Shown here: positions 7,517 to 15,613 of the stretch, piece by piece
Numbering within the stretch: position 1 is the stretch's first letter
Layout: every line of letters begins with the position of its first letter
Source of the DNA: CAISGS01 sp044376615
GTDB lineage: Bacteria > Pseudomonadota > Alphaproteobacteria > Caulobacterales > Caulobacteraceae
Reading direction: 5' to 3'
Length of the DNA stretch: 33,528 bases
Assembly (NCBI GenBank): GCA_044376615.1
Contig: JBILKO010000016.1
Span: 1 to 33,528 of the forward strand
Notes under the pieces: generated by a model
The model's database searches: none
Seen by the model: the letters and a program-made list of their open reading frames with translations, nothing else
Told to the model about the DNA's origin: nothing
Made by a program: the position numbers and the translations under genes

Positions 7517-8938
7517 CTAACCCCGACGCACAAAGGTCGTCTGGGCATTGGTGTATTCGAGCAGGCCTTCCAGCGCGCCCTCGCTGCCGAGGCCCGATTG
7601 CTTGTGACCGCCAAAGGCGGCGAGCGGCGAGAGGTGTTGGGTCTCATTGATCCAGACCGTGCCGGTTTGCAGCTGGGACCCGATGGACAGGGCCTTGGCC
7701 GTATCGGCCGACCAGACCGAGGCGCCAAGCCCGTATTCGCTGGCATTGGCGCGGCTTATGGCTTCCTCGATATTGTCGAATTTCAGCAGGGGCAGGACCG
7801 GGCCAAATTGTTCCTCCTGCACGATACGGCTGTTTTCGGGCGGGTTGTCGATAATGCTGATCGGCACGAAATAGCCGGGCGTATCGGCCACATCGCCGCC
7901 GAGGATGAAGTCATAGCCCTTGGCCTTGGCATCGGCGATCAGGTCCAGCACGCGCTCATATTGCGGCCGGTTCTGGATCGGGCCAAGCTGGGTGCCTTGT
8001 TCGGCCCCGTCACCGATCTTGACGGTCTTGGCATAATCGACCAGGGCGGCTTTCAGCGGCTCATAAATGTCCTTGTGCACATACATCCGCTTGGTGGCGA
8101 TACAGATCTGGCCCGTATTCCCAAACGCGGCCCAGAACAGTTTTTCGGCCACGGCGGCGACATCGACATCGGGCAGGACAATGGCCGCATCATTGCCACC
8201 AAGCTCTAGGGTGACGCGCTTAAGGCTGGCGGCAGCTGAGGCCATGACCTTGCGGCCGGTCTGGGTCGAGCCGGTAAAGCTGATCTTGTCTATGCCCGGA
8301 TGGCTGGTCATCCAGGGGCCAAGCATATCGCCGCCAGTCACCACATTCAGCACCCCATCGGGCAGGACGCCGCGCAGCAGCTCGCCAATCTTTAGCGTGG
8401 TTAGGGGCGTAAACGGCGAGGGCTTGAGCACGACCGTATTGCCCGCCAGTAGGGCCGGTGCGACTTTGAAAAAGGCCAGAATGACCGGGAAGTTCCAGGG
8501 CGCGATGGCCCCGACGACGCCGATCGGGACATGCCGGGTTTCGCCATAACGCTCGGCTGTGTCTTCAACCACCGTGACCGGCAGTTCTAGGGTCGCGGCC
8601 TGTTGGCACCAGTGCGCGCCGCCCATGACATCGCCCTGGGCATTGGCATGGGTCTTGCCTTGTTCGCGAGTCAAGAGCCGGTGCAGGCCATCCAGATTAG
8701 CGGCCAAGATCCCCGCGATTGAGGCCACCAGTTTTTGCCGCTCGGCATAGGGCGTGGCGGCCCAGGCGGGGAAGGCGGCGCGGGCGGCGGCCACGGCCTG
8801 ATCCAATTGCTCGGGCGAGCAGTCGGGGGCCTGGGCAAAGGCCTGTTCGGTCGCGGGGTTCAGGACCGCAAAGCTTGAGGCCCCAGCGACGGCCTTGCCG
8901 CCAATGGTCATGGTGAAATCAGAATCGAAGGATGTCAT
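7517..8938 (-). CDS. NAD(P)+-dependent aldehyde dehydrogenase
   Basis: Oxidises an aldehyde to the carboxylic acid. The 473-residue protein is standard ALDH length, with IAPWNFPVIL (Asn near 149), LKPSPFTPLT (Lys near 172), SFTGSTQTGRK near 220-230, the general-base Glu in TLELGGNDA (near 245) and the nucleophile Cys in GNTGQICIATKR (near 279). The start at ATG 8938 has GAGG 9 nt upstream and lies 10 bp after the alcohol dehydrogenase stop, so the two genes form one transcript. Order crotonase, ADH, ALDH suggests successive oxidation of an alcohol to an acid. A longer reading frame up to 9085 lies inside the ADH gene and is not supported. The substrate cannot be told from the sequence. Confidence 0.92.
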   Translation of the reverse strand: MTSFDSDFTMTIGGKAVAGASSFAVLNPATEQAFAQAPDCSPEQLDQAVAAARAAFPAWAATPYAERQKLVASIAGILAANLDGLHRLLTREQGKTHANAQGDVMGGAHWCQQAATLELPVTVVEDTAERYGETRHVPIGVVGAIAPWNFPVILAFFKVAPALLAGNTVVLKPSPFTPLTTLKIGELLRGVLPDGVLNVVTGGDMLGPWMTSHPGIDKISFTGSTQTGRKVMASAAASLKRVTLELGGNDAAIVLPDVDVAAVAEKLFWAAFGNTGQICIATKRMYVHKDIYEPLKAALVDYAKTVKIGDGAEQGTQLGPIQNRPQYERVLDLIADAKAKGYDFILGGDVADTPGYFVPISIIDNPPENSRIVQEEQFGPVLPLLKFDNIEEAISRANASEYGLGASVWSADTAKALSIGSQLQTGTVWINETQHLSPLAAFGGHKQSGLGSEGALEGLLEYTNAQTTFVRRG

Positions 8939-8948
8939 GGGTTGAACC

Positions 8949-10058
8949 TCAGTTCTGGGGGAGAAGCAGCACCACCTTGACGCAGTCGCCATGGTGCTGG
9001 GCGGCGATGGCCGCATTGATCTGGTCGAAAACAAAAGTCTGGACGAGTTTTTCGAGCGGCAGGCGGCCCGCGCGCCAATGGGCAATCAATTCGGGGATAA
9101 AGACGTCCGGATCGCTATCGCCCTCGATAATGCCACGTACCGTCTGGCCAAGGGTCAGGATGCTTCCCAGATCGCCCGGCATGGGCGTGCCCGGCGCGGG
9201 AATCCCGACAATGCCCAGCACGCCCTTGGGGGCCAGGGCCGCGACGCTGGCGTTGAGCGTGTCGCCTCGCCCGGTGGTGTCAAAGGCATAGTCGGCGCCG
9301 TTGGGCAGGATGGCGCGCACCGCAGTGGTCAGGTCCTTGGTCGCTAAGGGATCGATCACGTCGGTGGCCCCAAGGCTCAAAGCCAGGTCGCGGCGGCTGG
9401 CCATGGGTTCGACCACGATGATCTTGGCGCAGCCCTGGATCACTGCGCCCATGACCGCTGACAGGCCCACCGCCCCGCCGCCGGTGATCAGGACGGATGA
9501 GCCAGGTTTGGCGGTTAAGGCCTTGATGATGCCACCCGCCCCGGTCTGGACGCCGCAGCCGAGCGGCGCAGCCAGCTCAAACGGAATATCATCCGGCAAT
9601 TTGAGCACATTGCGCTCATAGGTCAGGGCAAAGGTGGCAAACGAGGACTGGCCAAAAAAGTTTGACGAGACATCGACACTGCCTTGATGGATGGCCTTGG
9701 TCCCGTCGGGGCGCATGCCGATATAGTTGAGCATGGGCATGGCATAGCAATAGGCTGGATCACCGCTGGCGCAGCGGGCGCACTGACCGCAGGAGCGGAA
9801 GGTGATCGCGACCCGGTCGCCGGGTTTGACCTTGGTGACGCTGTCGCCAACCGCCTCAACCACGCCCGCCCCTTCATGGCCAAGGACCGCAGGCTGGGCG
9901 ATCATGGCCGTGTCCTTGAACACCAGGTCAGTATGGCAAACCCCAACCGCATGGACCCGCACCAGGATCTCGTCCGGGCGCGGGGCATCTAGCTCGACCG
10001 TCTCGAGGGTGAAATCAGCATTGGGGGCGCGGGCGACCGCGGCGAGGGCTCGGACCAT
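8949..10058 (-). CDS. Zinc-dependent alcohol dehydrogenase (benzyl/aryl-alcohol type)
   Basis: Medium-chain dehydrogenase of 369 residues. Catalytic zinc ligands are visible in GVCHTDLVF (Cys near 41), LGHEGAG (His near 61) and LGCGVQTGAG (Cys near 168). The structural zinc lobe is CGQCARCASGDPAYC (Cys near 90, 93, 96, 104). The Rossmann motif is ITGGGAVGLSAVMGA near 191-205. The overall pattern, including the MLNYIGMRPDGT stretch and LGCGVQTGAGGI, resembles the XylB/benzyl-alcohol group, so an aromatic or allylic alcohol is a likely substrate (inference). ATG 10058 has AGGA upstream. It lies between the crotonase (55-bp gap) and the ALDH (10-bp gap) on the same strand. Confidence 0.92.
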   Translation of the reverse strand: MVRALAAVARAPNADFTLETVELDAPRPDEILVRVHAVGVCHTDLVFKDTAMIAQPAVLGHEGAGVVEAVGDSVTKVKPGDRVAITFRSCGQCARCASGDPAYCYAMPMLNYIGMRPDGTKAIHQGSVDVSSNFFGQSSFATFALTYERNVLKLPDDIPFELAAPLGCGVQTGAGGIIKALTAKPGSSVLITGGGAVGLSAVMGAVIQGCAKIIVVEPMASRRDLALSLGATDVIDPLATKDLTTAVRAILPNGADYAFDTTGRGDTLNASVAALAPKGVLGIVGIPAPGTPMPGDLGSILTLGQTVRGIIEGDSDPDVFIPELIAHWRAGRLPLEKLVQTFVFDQINAAIAAQHHGDCVKVVLLLPQN

Positions 10059-10113
10059 TGGCGTTTCCTAGTATTATGCAGGCGGTCTTTGCCGCCCTTG
10101 ATTGGTGTCTAAG

Positions 10114-10914
10114 TTAGCGACCCTTAAAAACCGGCGGGCGTTTCTCGACAAAGGCCAGTGAGGCGGCCTTATGGTCATCGGTCATCATGGTGCGCACCAT
10201 ATGGATCGCCTCCATATCCAGAACCTCGGTCAGTGTGCCATTCTCGGCCAGGCCAAGATTTTTCTTCATATAGCCAATGGCGGCGGTGGGCAGGCTGGCC
10301 AGGTGCTTGGCCATGGCGGCGGCCTCGATCGGCAGATCAGCGGCGGGCACGGCCTTGCTGACAATACCAAGCCTTGCCGCCTCAGCGCCGCTAATGACAT
10401 CGGCGGTGAAATAGAGCTCACGCGCCTTGGCCGGACCAACCAGCTTGGTCAGGAAATAGCTGCCGCCATAATCGCCGGACGCGCCAATCTTGGAAAAGGC
10501 GGTAGTCAGCTTGGCCTCATTGGCACAGATGCGCATATCGCAGGCCAGGGCGATGGACAGGCCCGCGCCAGCCGCTGGCCCAGGGATCACGGCCAGGGTT
10601 GGCTTGGGCATATCGTGCAAGATCTTGCTCAGATCCATGCCGTGACGCAGGCCATTGACCCGTTCTTCAAAACTGGGGGCCACGGTGCCTGGGGCCTTGT
10701 CAGCGACAAAGCCCTTGACGTCACCGCCTGCGCAAAAGGCGCCGCCAGCACCCGTGACCACCACCAGCCGAACATTGGAGTCCAGGGCCAGCCGCGACGC
10801 GGCGGCTGACAGGGCGCTAAGCATTTCGCCGGTCAAGGCATTGCGCGCCTGCGGCCGGTTCATGGTCAGGGTGGCGATCCCGTCTTCAAAGGTCTCGATC
10901 AATTGGTCGGTCAT
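10114..10914 (-). CDS. Enoyl-CoA hydratase/isomerase family protein (crotonase)
   Basis: A 266-residue crotonase-fold enzyme acting on acyl-CoA thioesters. Motifs: TMNRPQARNALTGEML near residues 17-32, the oxyanion-hole stretch GAGGAFCAGGDVKGF near 60-74, and PGPAAGAGLSIALACDMRI followed by FSKIGASGDYGGSYFL. The second catalytic position holds Gly-Asp rather than the Glu of classical hydratases, so hydration may not be the reaction; isomerase or dehydratase chemistry is possible. ATG 10914 has GAGG 7 nt upstream. It is the first gene of the crotonase-ADH-ALDH operon and is divergent from a TetR gene. A perfect inverted repeat touches its ribosome binding site. Confidence 0.9.
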   Translation of the reverse strand: MTDQLIETFEDGIATLTMNRPQARNALTGEMLSALSAAASRLALDSNVRLVVVTGAGGAFCAGGDVKGFVADKAPGTVAPSFEERVNGLRHGMDLSKILHDMPKPTLAVIPGPAAGAGLSIALACDMRICANEAKLTTAFSKIGASGDYGGSYFLTKLVGPAKARELYFTADVISGAEAARLGIVSKAVPAADLPIEAAAMAKHLASLPTAAIGYMKKNLGLAENGTLTEVLDMEAIHMVRTMMTDDHKAASLAFVEKRPPVFKGR

Positions 10915-10923
10915 GGCGTTCCT

Positions 10924-10937
10924 CAAACACTTGTTTG
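10924..10937. promoter_or_regulatory. Candidate TetR operator (CAAACA-CT-TGTTTG)
   Basis: A perfect inverted repeat with 6-bp arms and a 2-bp spacer, in the 156-bp gap between the crotonase start (10914) and the divergent TetR start (11071). The left arm overlaps the crotonase ribosome binding site complement (10921-10924). TetR-family repressors typically bind such dyads next to their own gene, so the neighbouring regulator is the natural candidate; this is inference. Confidence 0.5.
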
Positions 10938-11070
10938 GATCAGCATGCCGTGAAAATTTGCGGGCGTATAGGGGGAAGCGAAGGGGTGAGCGCGTCCTGC
11001 CAGCTTGGGGGGTGATATCGCGCCTCGGTATGCTATGCAGGCCCTGGTTTTCTAGGTCTGGCTCCGAATA

Positions 11071-11709
11071 ATGACGAATACACCGCCCGTATCTTCGCGC
11101 TCTGCCCGCACCCGCCAGGCCCTGATTGATGCGGGGCGAGGGCTGTTTGCGACGCGGCCGGTTGATGCTGTGCCGATTGATGACATTGTCCTGGCCGCCG
11201 GTGTCGCCAAGGGCAGTTTTTACAATCATTTCAACGATAAGGATGATCTGGTCCGGGCGATTACCGGGCAGATCCGGCGCGATATTGAAACCGCGATTGC
11301 GTCAGCTAATGCCGACATCAGCGACCCGGCCTTGCGGACCGTGCGAGGGCTTTGCGTCTATCTGGGCTATGCGGCTCAGCATCGCGAGCAAGCGGTGGCC
11401 CTCTTGCGGATTCAGGGCGGCCATACCTCGCTCAATGCACCGCTCAATCGGGGGCTTGTCGACGATATCACGTTAGGGCGCGAGTCTGGCCGGTTTGACC
11501 TGGCCTCGGTCGAGGTCGGGGTCCTGATGGTCATGGGCGTGGCTCAGATCGCCTTGGCACGGATCACGGAAGCATCACCTGGCATGGACCCTTCGCACCT
11601 GGCCCAGTCCCTATGTGCTGTCTTGCTGCGCGGATTTGGTTTGGCCACCGCCGAGGCCGAGGCGATTGCCGCTCAGGCCGCGCCGCTGGCCGCTAAGGCA
11701 GCTTCGTAG
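11071..11709 (+). CDS. TetR/AcrR family transcriptional regulator
   Basis: A 212-residue repressor-type protein. The N-terminal HTH is clear: ARTRQALIDAGRGLFA at about 12-27, then VPIDDIVLAAGVAKGSFYNHFNDKDDLVRAI at about 35-65. The rest is the variable ligand-binding domain, with no recognisable ligand. It is transcribed away from the crotonase-ADH-ALDH operon and converges on the MhpA-like gene, overlapping its 3' end by 37 bp. It probably controls one or both flanking catabolic operons in response to a pathway intermediate (inference). No strong ribosome binding site precedes ATG 11071. Confidence 0.9.
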   Translation: MTNTPPVSSRSARTRQALIDAGRGLFATRPVDAVPIDDIVLAAGVAKGSFYNHFNDKDDLVRAITGQIRRDIETAIASANADISDPALRTVRGLCVYLGYAAQHREQAVALLRIQGGHTSLNAPLNRGLVDDITLGRESGRFDLASVEVGVLMVMGVAQIALARITEASPGMDPSHLAQSLCAVLLRGFGLATAEAEAIAAQAAPLAAKAAS

Positions 11710-13154
11710 GCCTGACGTAAGGCCTTGGGCTCACCCGTTCCGAACACATAGCGGTCAGGCCGAACCAGGACAGACTTGGCTGAATGCCGTTCCAACCACT
11801 TGGTCAGGGCGGGCGCGAATGGGGCCAGATCTGGGCGCGATAAATGGTCCAGTGTGATCAACCAGGGCCCGTCGCCAAAGACATCATCGAGCCGTAAGGT
11901 CTGGCCGTCTTGATCGATAACCGGTTGAGGGAAAAGCTCGCCCGCCGCTGCGCTGCCCTTGAGAATACAGCCTTCGCTAAACGGGTTTGACCCTGGTGGT
12001 GGCAGGGCCGAGCCGCCCGCGGCCCTTTGGGCCAGCATGCCCGCGTCGCGCTGGGCCGCCGCCTCCGGGTCCAGCGTACAGACCACGCGGCCCATACCAA
12101 TGGCTAGGCCGATCAAGGCGCGGACATGCTGGTCGCGCTCGGGCTGATAGGTGTCCAGCAAGGCGGGATCGGCCCCGTCCTTGATAACGGCCTTGAGCTT
12201 CCAGGCCAGGTTGGCGGCGTCGCGCAGGCCCGAACACAGGCCTTGCCCGGCAAAGGGCGGCATCTGGTGGGCACTATCGCCAGCCAGCAAGACCCGGCCC
12301 TTGCGCCATTGATCTGCCACCAGGCCGTGGAAGCGATAGACAGCCTTGCGATCAATCTGGACGCCCTTGGCGCAGTCCCAACTGGCGAGAAGGCCTTGGA
12401 TAAACGCGTCCTGAATTACATCTTCGGGACGCTCGCCCGGCAACAACATGAATTCCCAGCGATGACGCCCTGGCCCCATCAGCACGCAGGTCGTCGGCCG
12501 GGCCGGGTCGCAGATTTGCAGATTGACCTTAGGCATGATCTCCGGATCGGTCACGACCGCATCGATCACTAGCCAGGGCTCGTCAAATTCCAGATCCAGC
12601 AGCTTAATCCCGACCGCCTCGCGCACGGGACTATGGGCACCGTCACAGCCGACCAGGTATTGGGCGCGTTGGGTGATCTCGCCGTCTGGCGTGTCAAAGC
12701 GGGCCACGACGCCGTCCTGGTTCTGGGTCAAGCCGGTGAACCGCCCATTGAGGCGGGTCTGGGCCAAGGGGCTTTGGTCGAGTTTGGCACGGAGCGCGTG
12801 TTCAATGCCCGGCTGGTTAAACATATAGCCACTGGCCCAGCCTGAGACAGTCCCGCCGGCAAAGGACGGGAAACTCAACAAGAGCTGGTCATCGGCAGAA
12901 CGAAACTCATAGGCCGGTGCTGGGCGACTATGGCGCAAGGCTTCGTCGGCCAGGCCCAGCTGCTGAAACAGGCGCATGATCTCATGGTCGAAATGCGCGG
13001 CGCGGGGCAGGGGATAGACGGCCGCGTCCTTATCGACGGCCAAGCTACTGACCCCATATTGCGCCAAAAGAGCGGCTAGGGCCGCGCCGACGGGACCAAG
13101 GCCGACGATCAGAACCTCGGTGTCATAGCCTGGCGTGTCGGCACCTTGGCCCAT
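11673..13154 (-). CDS. MhpA-like FAD-dependent aromatic hydroxylase
   Basis: Class A flavoprotein monooxygenase of 493 residues, related to 3-(3-hydroxyphenyl)propionate hydroxylase. FAD-binding GxGxxG is LIVGLGPVGAALAALL (Gly 18, 20, 23), the DG motif is LVGCDGAHSPVREAVG (about 167-182) and the GD motif is RVLLAGDSAHQMPPFAGQG (about 287-305). It would use NAD(P)H and O2 to add an ortho hydroxyl to a phenolic ring, giving the catechol that the extradiol dioxygenase in the same operon could cleave. It is shorter than E. coli MhpA (554). The start lies 2 bp after the FAA hydrolase stop. The last 37 bp overlap the opposing TetR gene. The true substrate is unknown. Confidence 0.88.
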   Translation of the reverse strand: MGQGADTPGYDTEVLIVGLGPVGAALAALLAQYGVSSLAVDKDAAVYPLPRAAHFDHEIMRLFQQLGLADEALRHSRPAPAYEFRSADDQLLLSFPSFAGGTVSGWASGYMFNQPGIEHALRAKLDQSPLAQTRLNGRFTGLTQNQDGVVARFDTPDGEITQRAQYLVGCDGAHSPVREAVGIKLLDLEFDEPWLVIDAVVTDPEIMPKVNLQICDPARPTTCVLMGPGRHRWEFMLLPGERPEDVIQDAFIQGLLASWDCAKGVQIDRKAVYRFHGLVADQWRKGRVLLAGDSAHQMPPFAGQGLCSGLRDAANLAWKLKAVIKDGADPALLDTYQPERDQHVRALIGLAIGMGRVVCTLDPEAAAQRDAGMLAQRAAGGSALPPPGSNPFSEGCILKGSAAAGELFPQPVIDQDGQTLRLDDVFGDGPWLITLDHLSRPDLAPFAPALTKWLERHSAKSVLVRPDRYVFGTGEPKALRQAYEAALAASGAA

Positions 13155-13156
13155 GA

Positions 13157-14017
13157 TCAGGCCTCTGGCGCGCAGGTGTTTTCGATTGCGCCCAGGCCGT
13201 CGATCTCAATACGGACCTTGTCGCCGGATTTCAGGAACTTCATCGGCTTAAAGCCTGCCCCGACGCCGCCAGGTGTACCGGTGAATATCAAGTCCCCGGC
13301 CTCAAGCGTCATGGCTTGTGAAATGTGCTCGATCTGGTCCCAAAGATTGAAAACGAGATTCTTGGTATTGGAGTTTTGACGCAGTTCACCATTGACCAGG
13401 CCGCGAATGCCCAGGGCGTGGGGATCGGCAATTTCGTCGGCGGTGGTGATCCAGGGGCCAATTGGCGCATGGGTGTCAAAGCTCTTGCCCAGCGACCATT
13501 GCGGAGTCCTGTGCTGCCACGCCCGCTCAGTCACATCATCGCCGACGCAATAGCCAAAAACGCTGGCAGCCGCGCCTGCTTTTGAGATGTGACGCCCGCC
13601 CGCGCCAATTACGGCCACAAGCTCGGCCTCATAATCCACGGCCTGCGAGACCTTGGGAATCTGGATCGGGTCAAAGGGGCCGGTGATCGCGGTCACGGCC
13701 TTGGTGAACCAGAGCTGGTGTTCGGGCGTGCCCAGATTACTTTGGGCAATATGGTCGGCATAGTTCAGGCCAATGGCCATGATCTTGCCGGGCCGTTTGA
13801 TCGGCGCCAGCAGCTTGACCGATTGCAGATCGATGGCGGCCCTGGCCTCGGATCCAATGCGTCGCACCTCGGCCTCGACCTGGGGCCAGCGGGCGATCAG
13901 ATCGATCATGTCCTTGGCCAGCTGCGGCGCGGCGCGGGACAGGCTAACCAACTTGTCGGAAGAGATGACAAGGCCGAGTTCGTCGCCTTGTCCGGCAGTA
14001 AAAGTGGCAAGTTTCAT
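13157..14017 (-). CDS. Fumarylacetoacetate hydrolase family protein
   Basis: A 286-residue FAH-superfamily enzyme. These act on 2-oxo acids from ring cleavage by C-C bond hydrolysis, decarboxylation or hydration, using a divalent metal. The catalytic core shows GKIMAIGLNYADHI near 77-90, the metal ligands in VDYEAELVAVIG (Glu 130 and 132) and GYCVGDDVTERAWQ (Asp near 160-161), and the family end QAMTLEAGDLIFTGTPGGVGAGF. It sits between the dioxygenase (31-bp gap) and the MhpA-like hydroxylase (2-bp gap), so it probably handles the ring-fission product. Which of the three reactions it catalyses cannot be told. Confidence 0.9.
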   Translation of the reverse strand: MKLATFTAGQGDELGLVISSDKLVSLSRAAPQLAKDMIDLIARWPQVEAEVRRIGSEARAAIDLQSVKLLAPIKRPGKIMAIGLNYADHIAQSNLGTPEHQLWFTKAVTAITGPFDPIQIPKVSQAVDYEAELVAVIGAGGRHISKAGAAASVFGYCVGDDVTERAWQHRTPQWSLGKSFDTHAPIGPWITTADEIADPHALGIRGLVNGELRQNSNTKNLVFNLWDQIEHISQAMTLEAGDLIFTGTPGGVGAGFKPMKFLKSGDKVRIEIDGLGAIENTCAPEA

Positions 14018-14048
14018 GGCTTGGGGTTCCGTTAAAGACTATGTGGGT

Positions 14049-14975
14049 TTAGCCCATAGTGGCCGGTGGGGCAGGGCCCCATTGGACGCCGAGCAGATCT
14101 TGTAGGCTGGCCATATTGGACCCGTCCTCGGTGGTGAAGAGATCGCCATCGGTCCAGTGTTCGAGCGTATGGCCCCAGGGGTCTCGCCAATAGTCAAACA
14201 CCTGGCTGCCGAGAATATGACGGCCAACCCCCCATTCGGGCGTGCGCCCCGCGGCCTTTAGGGTCTCATGACCCGCCATCAGATCATCCAGATCCGCAAC
14301 CTCAAACGCGGCATGATTAAAGCCCGGTCCGTTCGGACTTTGGATCAGGAATAGGGTGTGATGATCGGTCGGCCGCGCGCCCAGATCGCAGCGCAAAAAC
14401 GCGCCAATTGAAAATTCAGGGGCTAGGGCGATCTCGTCCGACGTGATGAAGCCAAACCGCGCCTTGTACCAGGCCTCGGAGTCCCGAAAGTTCGAGACAT
14501 TGAGTACGCAGTGGCCCAGGCGCATAACGTGGGCCGGGCCTTGCGCGATCCGTTTTGGCAAGCGAACCCTTTGATGGTCGGCGGCTGAATTAGTCGGTTG
14601 CGGCGGGGGCGCAGGCAGGGGCGCTGCTGGGGTCTGGCCCGCCACCACCTCGATCAGATGGCCATCGGGATCGGTGAGGGTTAGGACAAATCCGCCGCCG
14701 GGGGCATCTAGGGGTGTTATGGGGCAGCCTTCAGCGCTGGCTAGCGTCTCAAGGTCGGACACACTGGCGGCCCGCAGGCCCAGCGCGGCAAAACCCGGCT
14801 CGCCGCGGTCTGTGACATGGACAAAGGGGGCAGGGCCTGTGCCTCTGGCAAATACCCGGTCTGGACTCCCGACGGCCACGACCAGGCCAAAATCAGCCAG
14901 ATAGGCCTTCATCTGCTCCAGGTCTGGGGCCCGAAACCGGACATAGGCCACATCCTCAATCTTGATCCCGGTCAT
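14049..14975 (-). CDS. Extradiol ring-cleavage dioxygenase (two-domain VOC type)
   Basis: A 308-residue type I extradiol dioxygenase with two VOC domains: a non-metal N-terminal one (about 5-115), a Pro/Ala-rich linker (about 113-130), and a C-terminal catalytic one. The 2-His-1-Glu iron site is visible as RLGHCVLNV (His 155), GFNHAAFEV (His 221) and GHTLEHWTDGD (Glu 272). It cleaves a catechol next to the hydroxyls (meta cleavage). The ATG at 14975 has a GGAGG site at 14982-14986 with 6-nt spacing. It is the first gene of the dioxygenase / FAA hydrolase / hydroxylase operon. Candidate operators lie directly upstream. Confidence 0.92.
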   Translation of the reverse strand: MTGIKIEDVAYVRFRAPDLEQMKAYLADFGLVVAVGSPDRVFARGTGPAPFVHVTDRGEPGFAALGLRAASVSDLETLASAEGCPITPLDAPGGGFVLTLTDPDGHLIEVVAGQTPAAPLPAPPPQPTNSAADHQRVRLPKRIAQGPAHVMRLGHCVLNVSNFRDSEAWYKARFGFITSDEIALAPEFSIGAFLRCDLGARPTDHHTLFLIQSPNGPGFNHAAFEVADLDDLMAGHETLKAAGRTPEWGVGRHILGSQVFDYWRDPWGHTLEHWTDGDLFTTEDGSNMASLQDLLGVQWGPAPPATMG

Positions 14976-14990
14976 GCCAGGCCTCCAAAA

Positions 14991-15004
14991 TGACTATTTA
15001 GTCA
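14991..15004. promoter_or_regulatory. Palindrome TGACTA-TT-TAGTCA upstream of dioxygenase operon
   Basis: A perfect inverted repeat with 6-bp arms and 2-bp spacer, 16 bp upstream of the dioxygenase ATG and 4 bp upstream of its ribosome binding site. The position fits an operator over the transcription start or early leader. The right part overlaps a copy of the 9-bp direct repeat described separately. Confidence 0.5.
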
Positions 15005-15039
15005 GATTGAACACTTGGCCGGAAAACACAAGTCAGATT
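15000..15039. repeat. Direct repeat AGTCAGATT, two copies 31 bp apart
   Basis: The 9-mer AGTCAGATT occurs at 15000-15008 and 15031-15039, about three helical turns apart, in the 117-bp gap upstream of the dioxygenase operon. On the gene's strand it reads AATCTGACT twice. Direct repeats with helical phasing are typical of AraC-family binding sites, and an AraC-family gene starts 600 bp away. The assignment is inference. Confidence 0.45.
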
Positions 15040-15058
15040 CTGTAGTGGGGGAATGAGG

Positions 15059-15083
15059 GTGGACGGACCCATGGCCCGTCCAC
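15059..15083 (-). terminator. Hairpin downstream of the VOC gene
   Basis: Perfect 8-bp arms GTGGACGG and CCGTCCAC around a 9-nt loop that can itself form two more pairs. It starts 10 bp after the VOC stop codon on the minus strand. There is no U-tract after it, so it could be a weak or factor-assisted terminator, or a processing signal separating the VOC transcript from the dioxygenase operon. Confidence 0.45.
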
Positions 15084-15092
15084 ACAGATTGA

Positions 15093-15470
15093 CTAGCCGA
15101 GGCGCTGCAGGGCGCAGAGCTTATTGCCATCTGGATCGCGCAGATAGGCGAGATAGAGCTTGCCGCTTGAGCCTTCGCGCACGCCTGGAGGGTCTTCGCA
15201 AGCGGTGCCGCCATTGGCCAGGCCAGCCGCATGCCAGGCGTCCGCCTGCTCGCCAGACGCACACGCAAAGCCGATCGTGCCGCCATTGGCCGGAGTCGCA
15301 GGCTTGCCATCGATTGGTACTGAGACGGAGAAAATACCCGTCGGGGTGAAATAGAATATGCGGTGCCCATCGACCCGAGCCGGTGGCACACCTAGCGTGC
15401 CGAGAACGGCATCGTAAAAGGTCTTGGCCTTTTCCAGATTATTGGTGCCGATCATGATGTGTGAAAACAT
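15093..15470 (-). CDS. VOC family (glyoxalase/bleomycin resistance-like) protein
   Basis: A single-domain 125-residue vicinal-oxygen-chelate protein. It begins MFSHIMIGTNNLEKAKTFYDAVL and ends LRDPDGNKLCALQRL, the standard beta-alpha-beta-beta-beta halves. Candidate metal ligands are His 4 and residues in the FYFTP and YLRDPDGNKLCAL stretches, but the usual C-terminal Glu is replaced, so enzymatic activity is uncertain. ATG 15470 has an AAGGGAG site upstream. It is divergent from the AraC gene and lies just upstream of the extradiol dioxygenase on the same strand, separated by a hairpin and operator-like repeats. It may belong to the same pathway. Confidence 0.85.
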   Translation of the reverse strand: MFSHIMIGTNNLEKAKTFYDAVLGTLGVPPARVDGHRIFYFTPTGIFSVSVPIDGKPATPANGGTIGFACASGEQADAWHAAGLANGGTACEDPPGVREGSSGKLYLAYLRDPDGNKLCALQRLG

Positions 15471-15495
15471 GTGTACTCCCTTTCTTTTTTAGTTG

Positions 15496-15515
15496 GCCTA
15501 GTGTCTGGTCTAGGC
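15496..15515. promoter_or_regulatory. Inverted repeat GCCTAG-N8-CTAGGC between VOC and AraC genes
   Basis: Perfect 6-bp arms with an 8-bp spacer, 25 bp upstream of the VOC start codon in the 143-bp divergent region. Its place between two divergent start codons suggests an operator. A TATAAA at 15540-15545 may be part of the AraC promoter, but no matching -35 is clear. Confidence 0.35.
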
Positions 15516-15613
15516 GCCCGCTTGTCGAGCCTCGTCAGGTATAAATTTCCTTTGGAGCTGTCGCGTTACCCGAAACAGGGTGATGACTTTTGGTGTAGGG
15601 GGGGACGTACACC

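Noticed and set aside
10171..10809. Plus-strand open frame opposite the crotonase gene
   Set aside because: Low-complexity composition and complete overlap with a well-supported crotonase; no start signal or homology.
10915..11229. Upstream extension of the crotonase reading frame
   Set aside because: It would overlap the divergent TetR gene and the operator; the homology begins right after ATG 10914, which has its own ribosome binding site.
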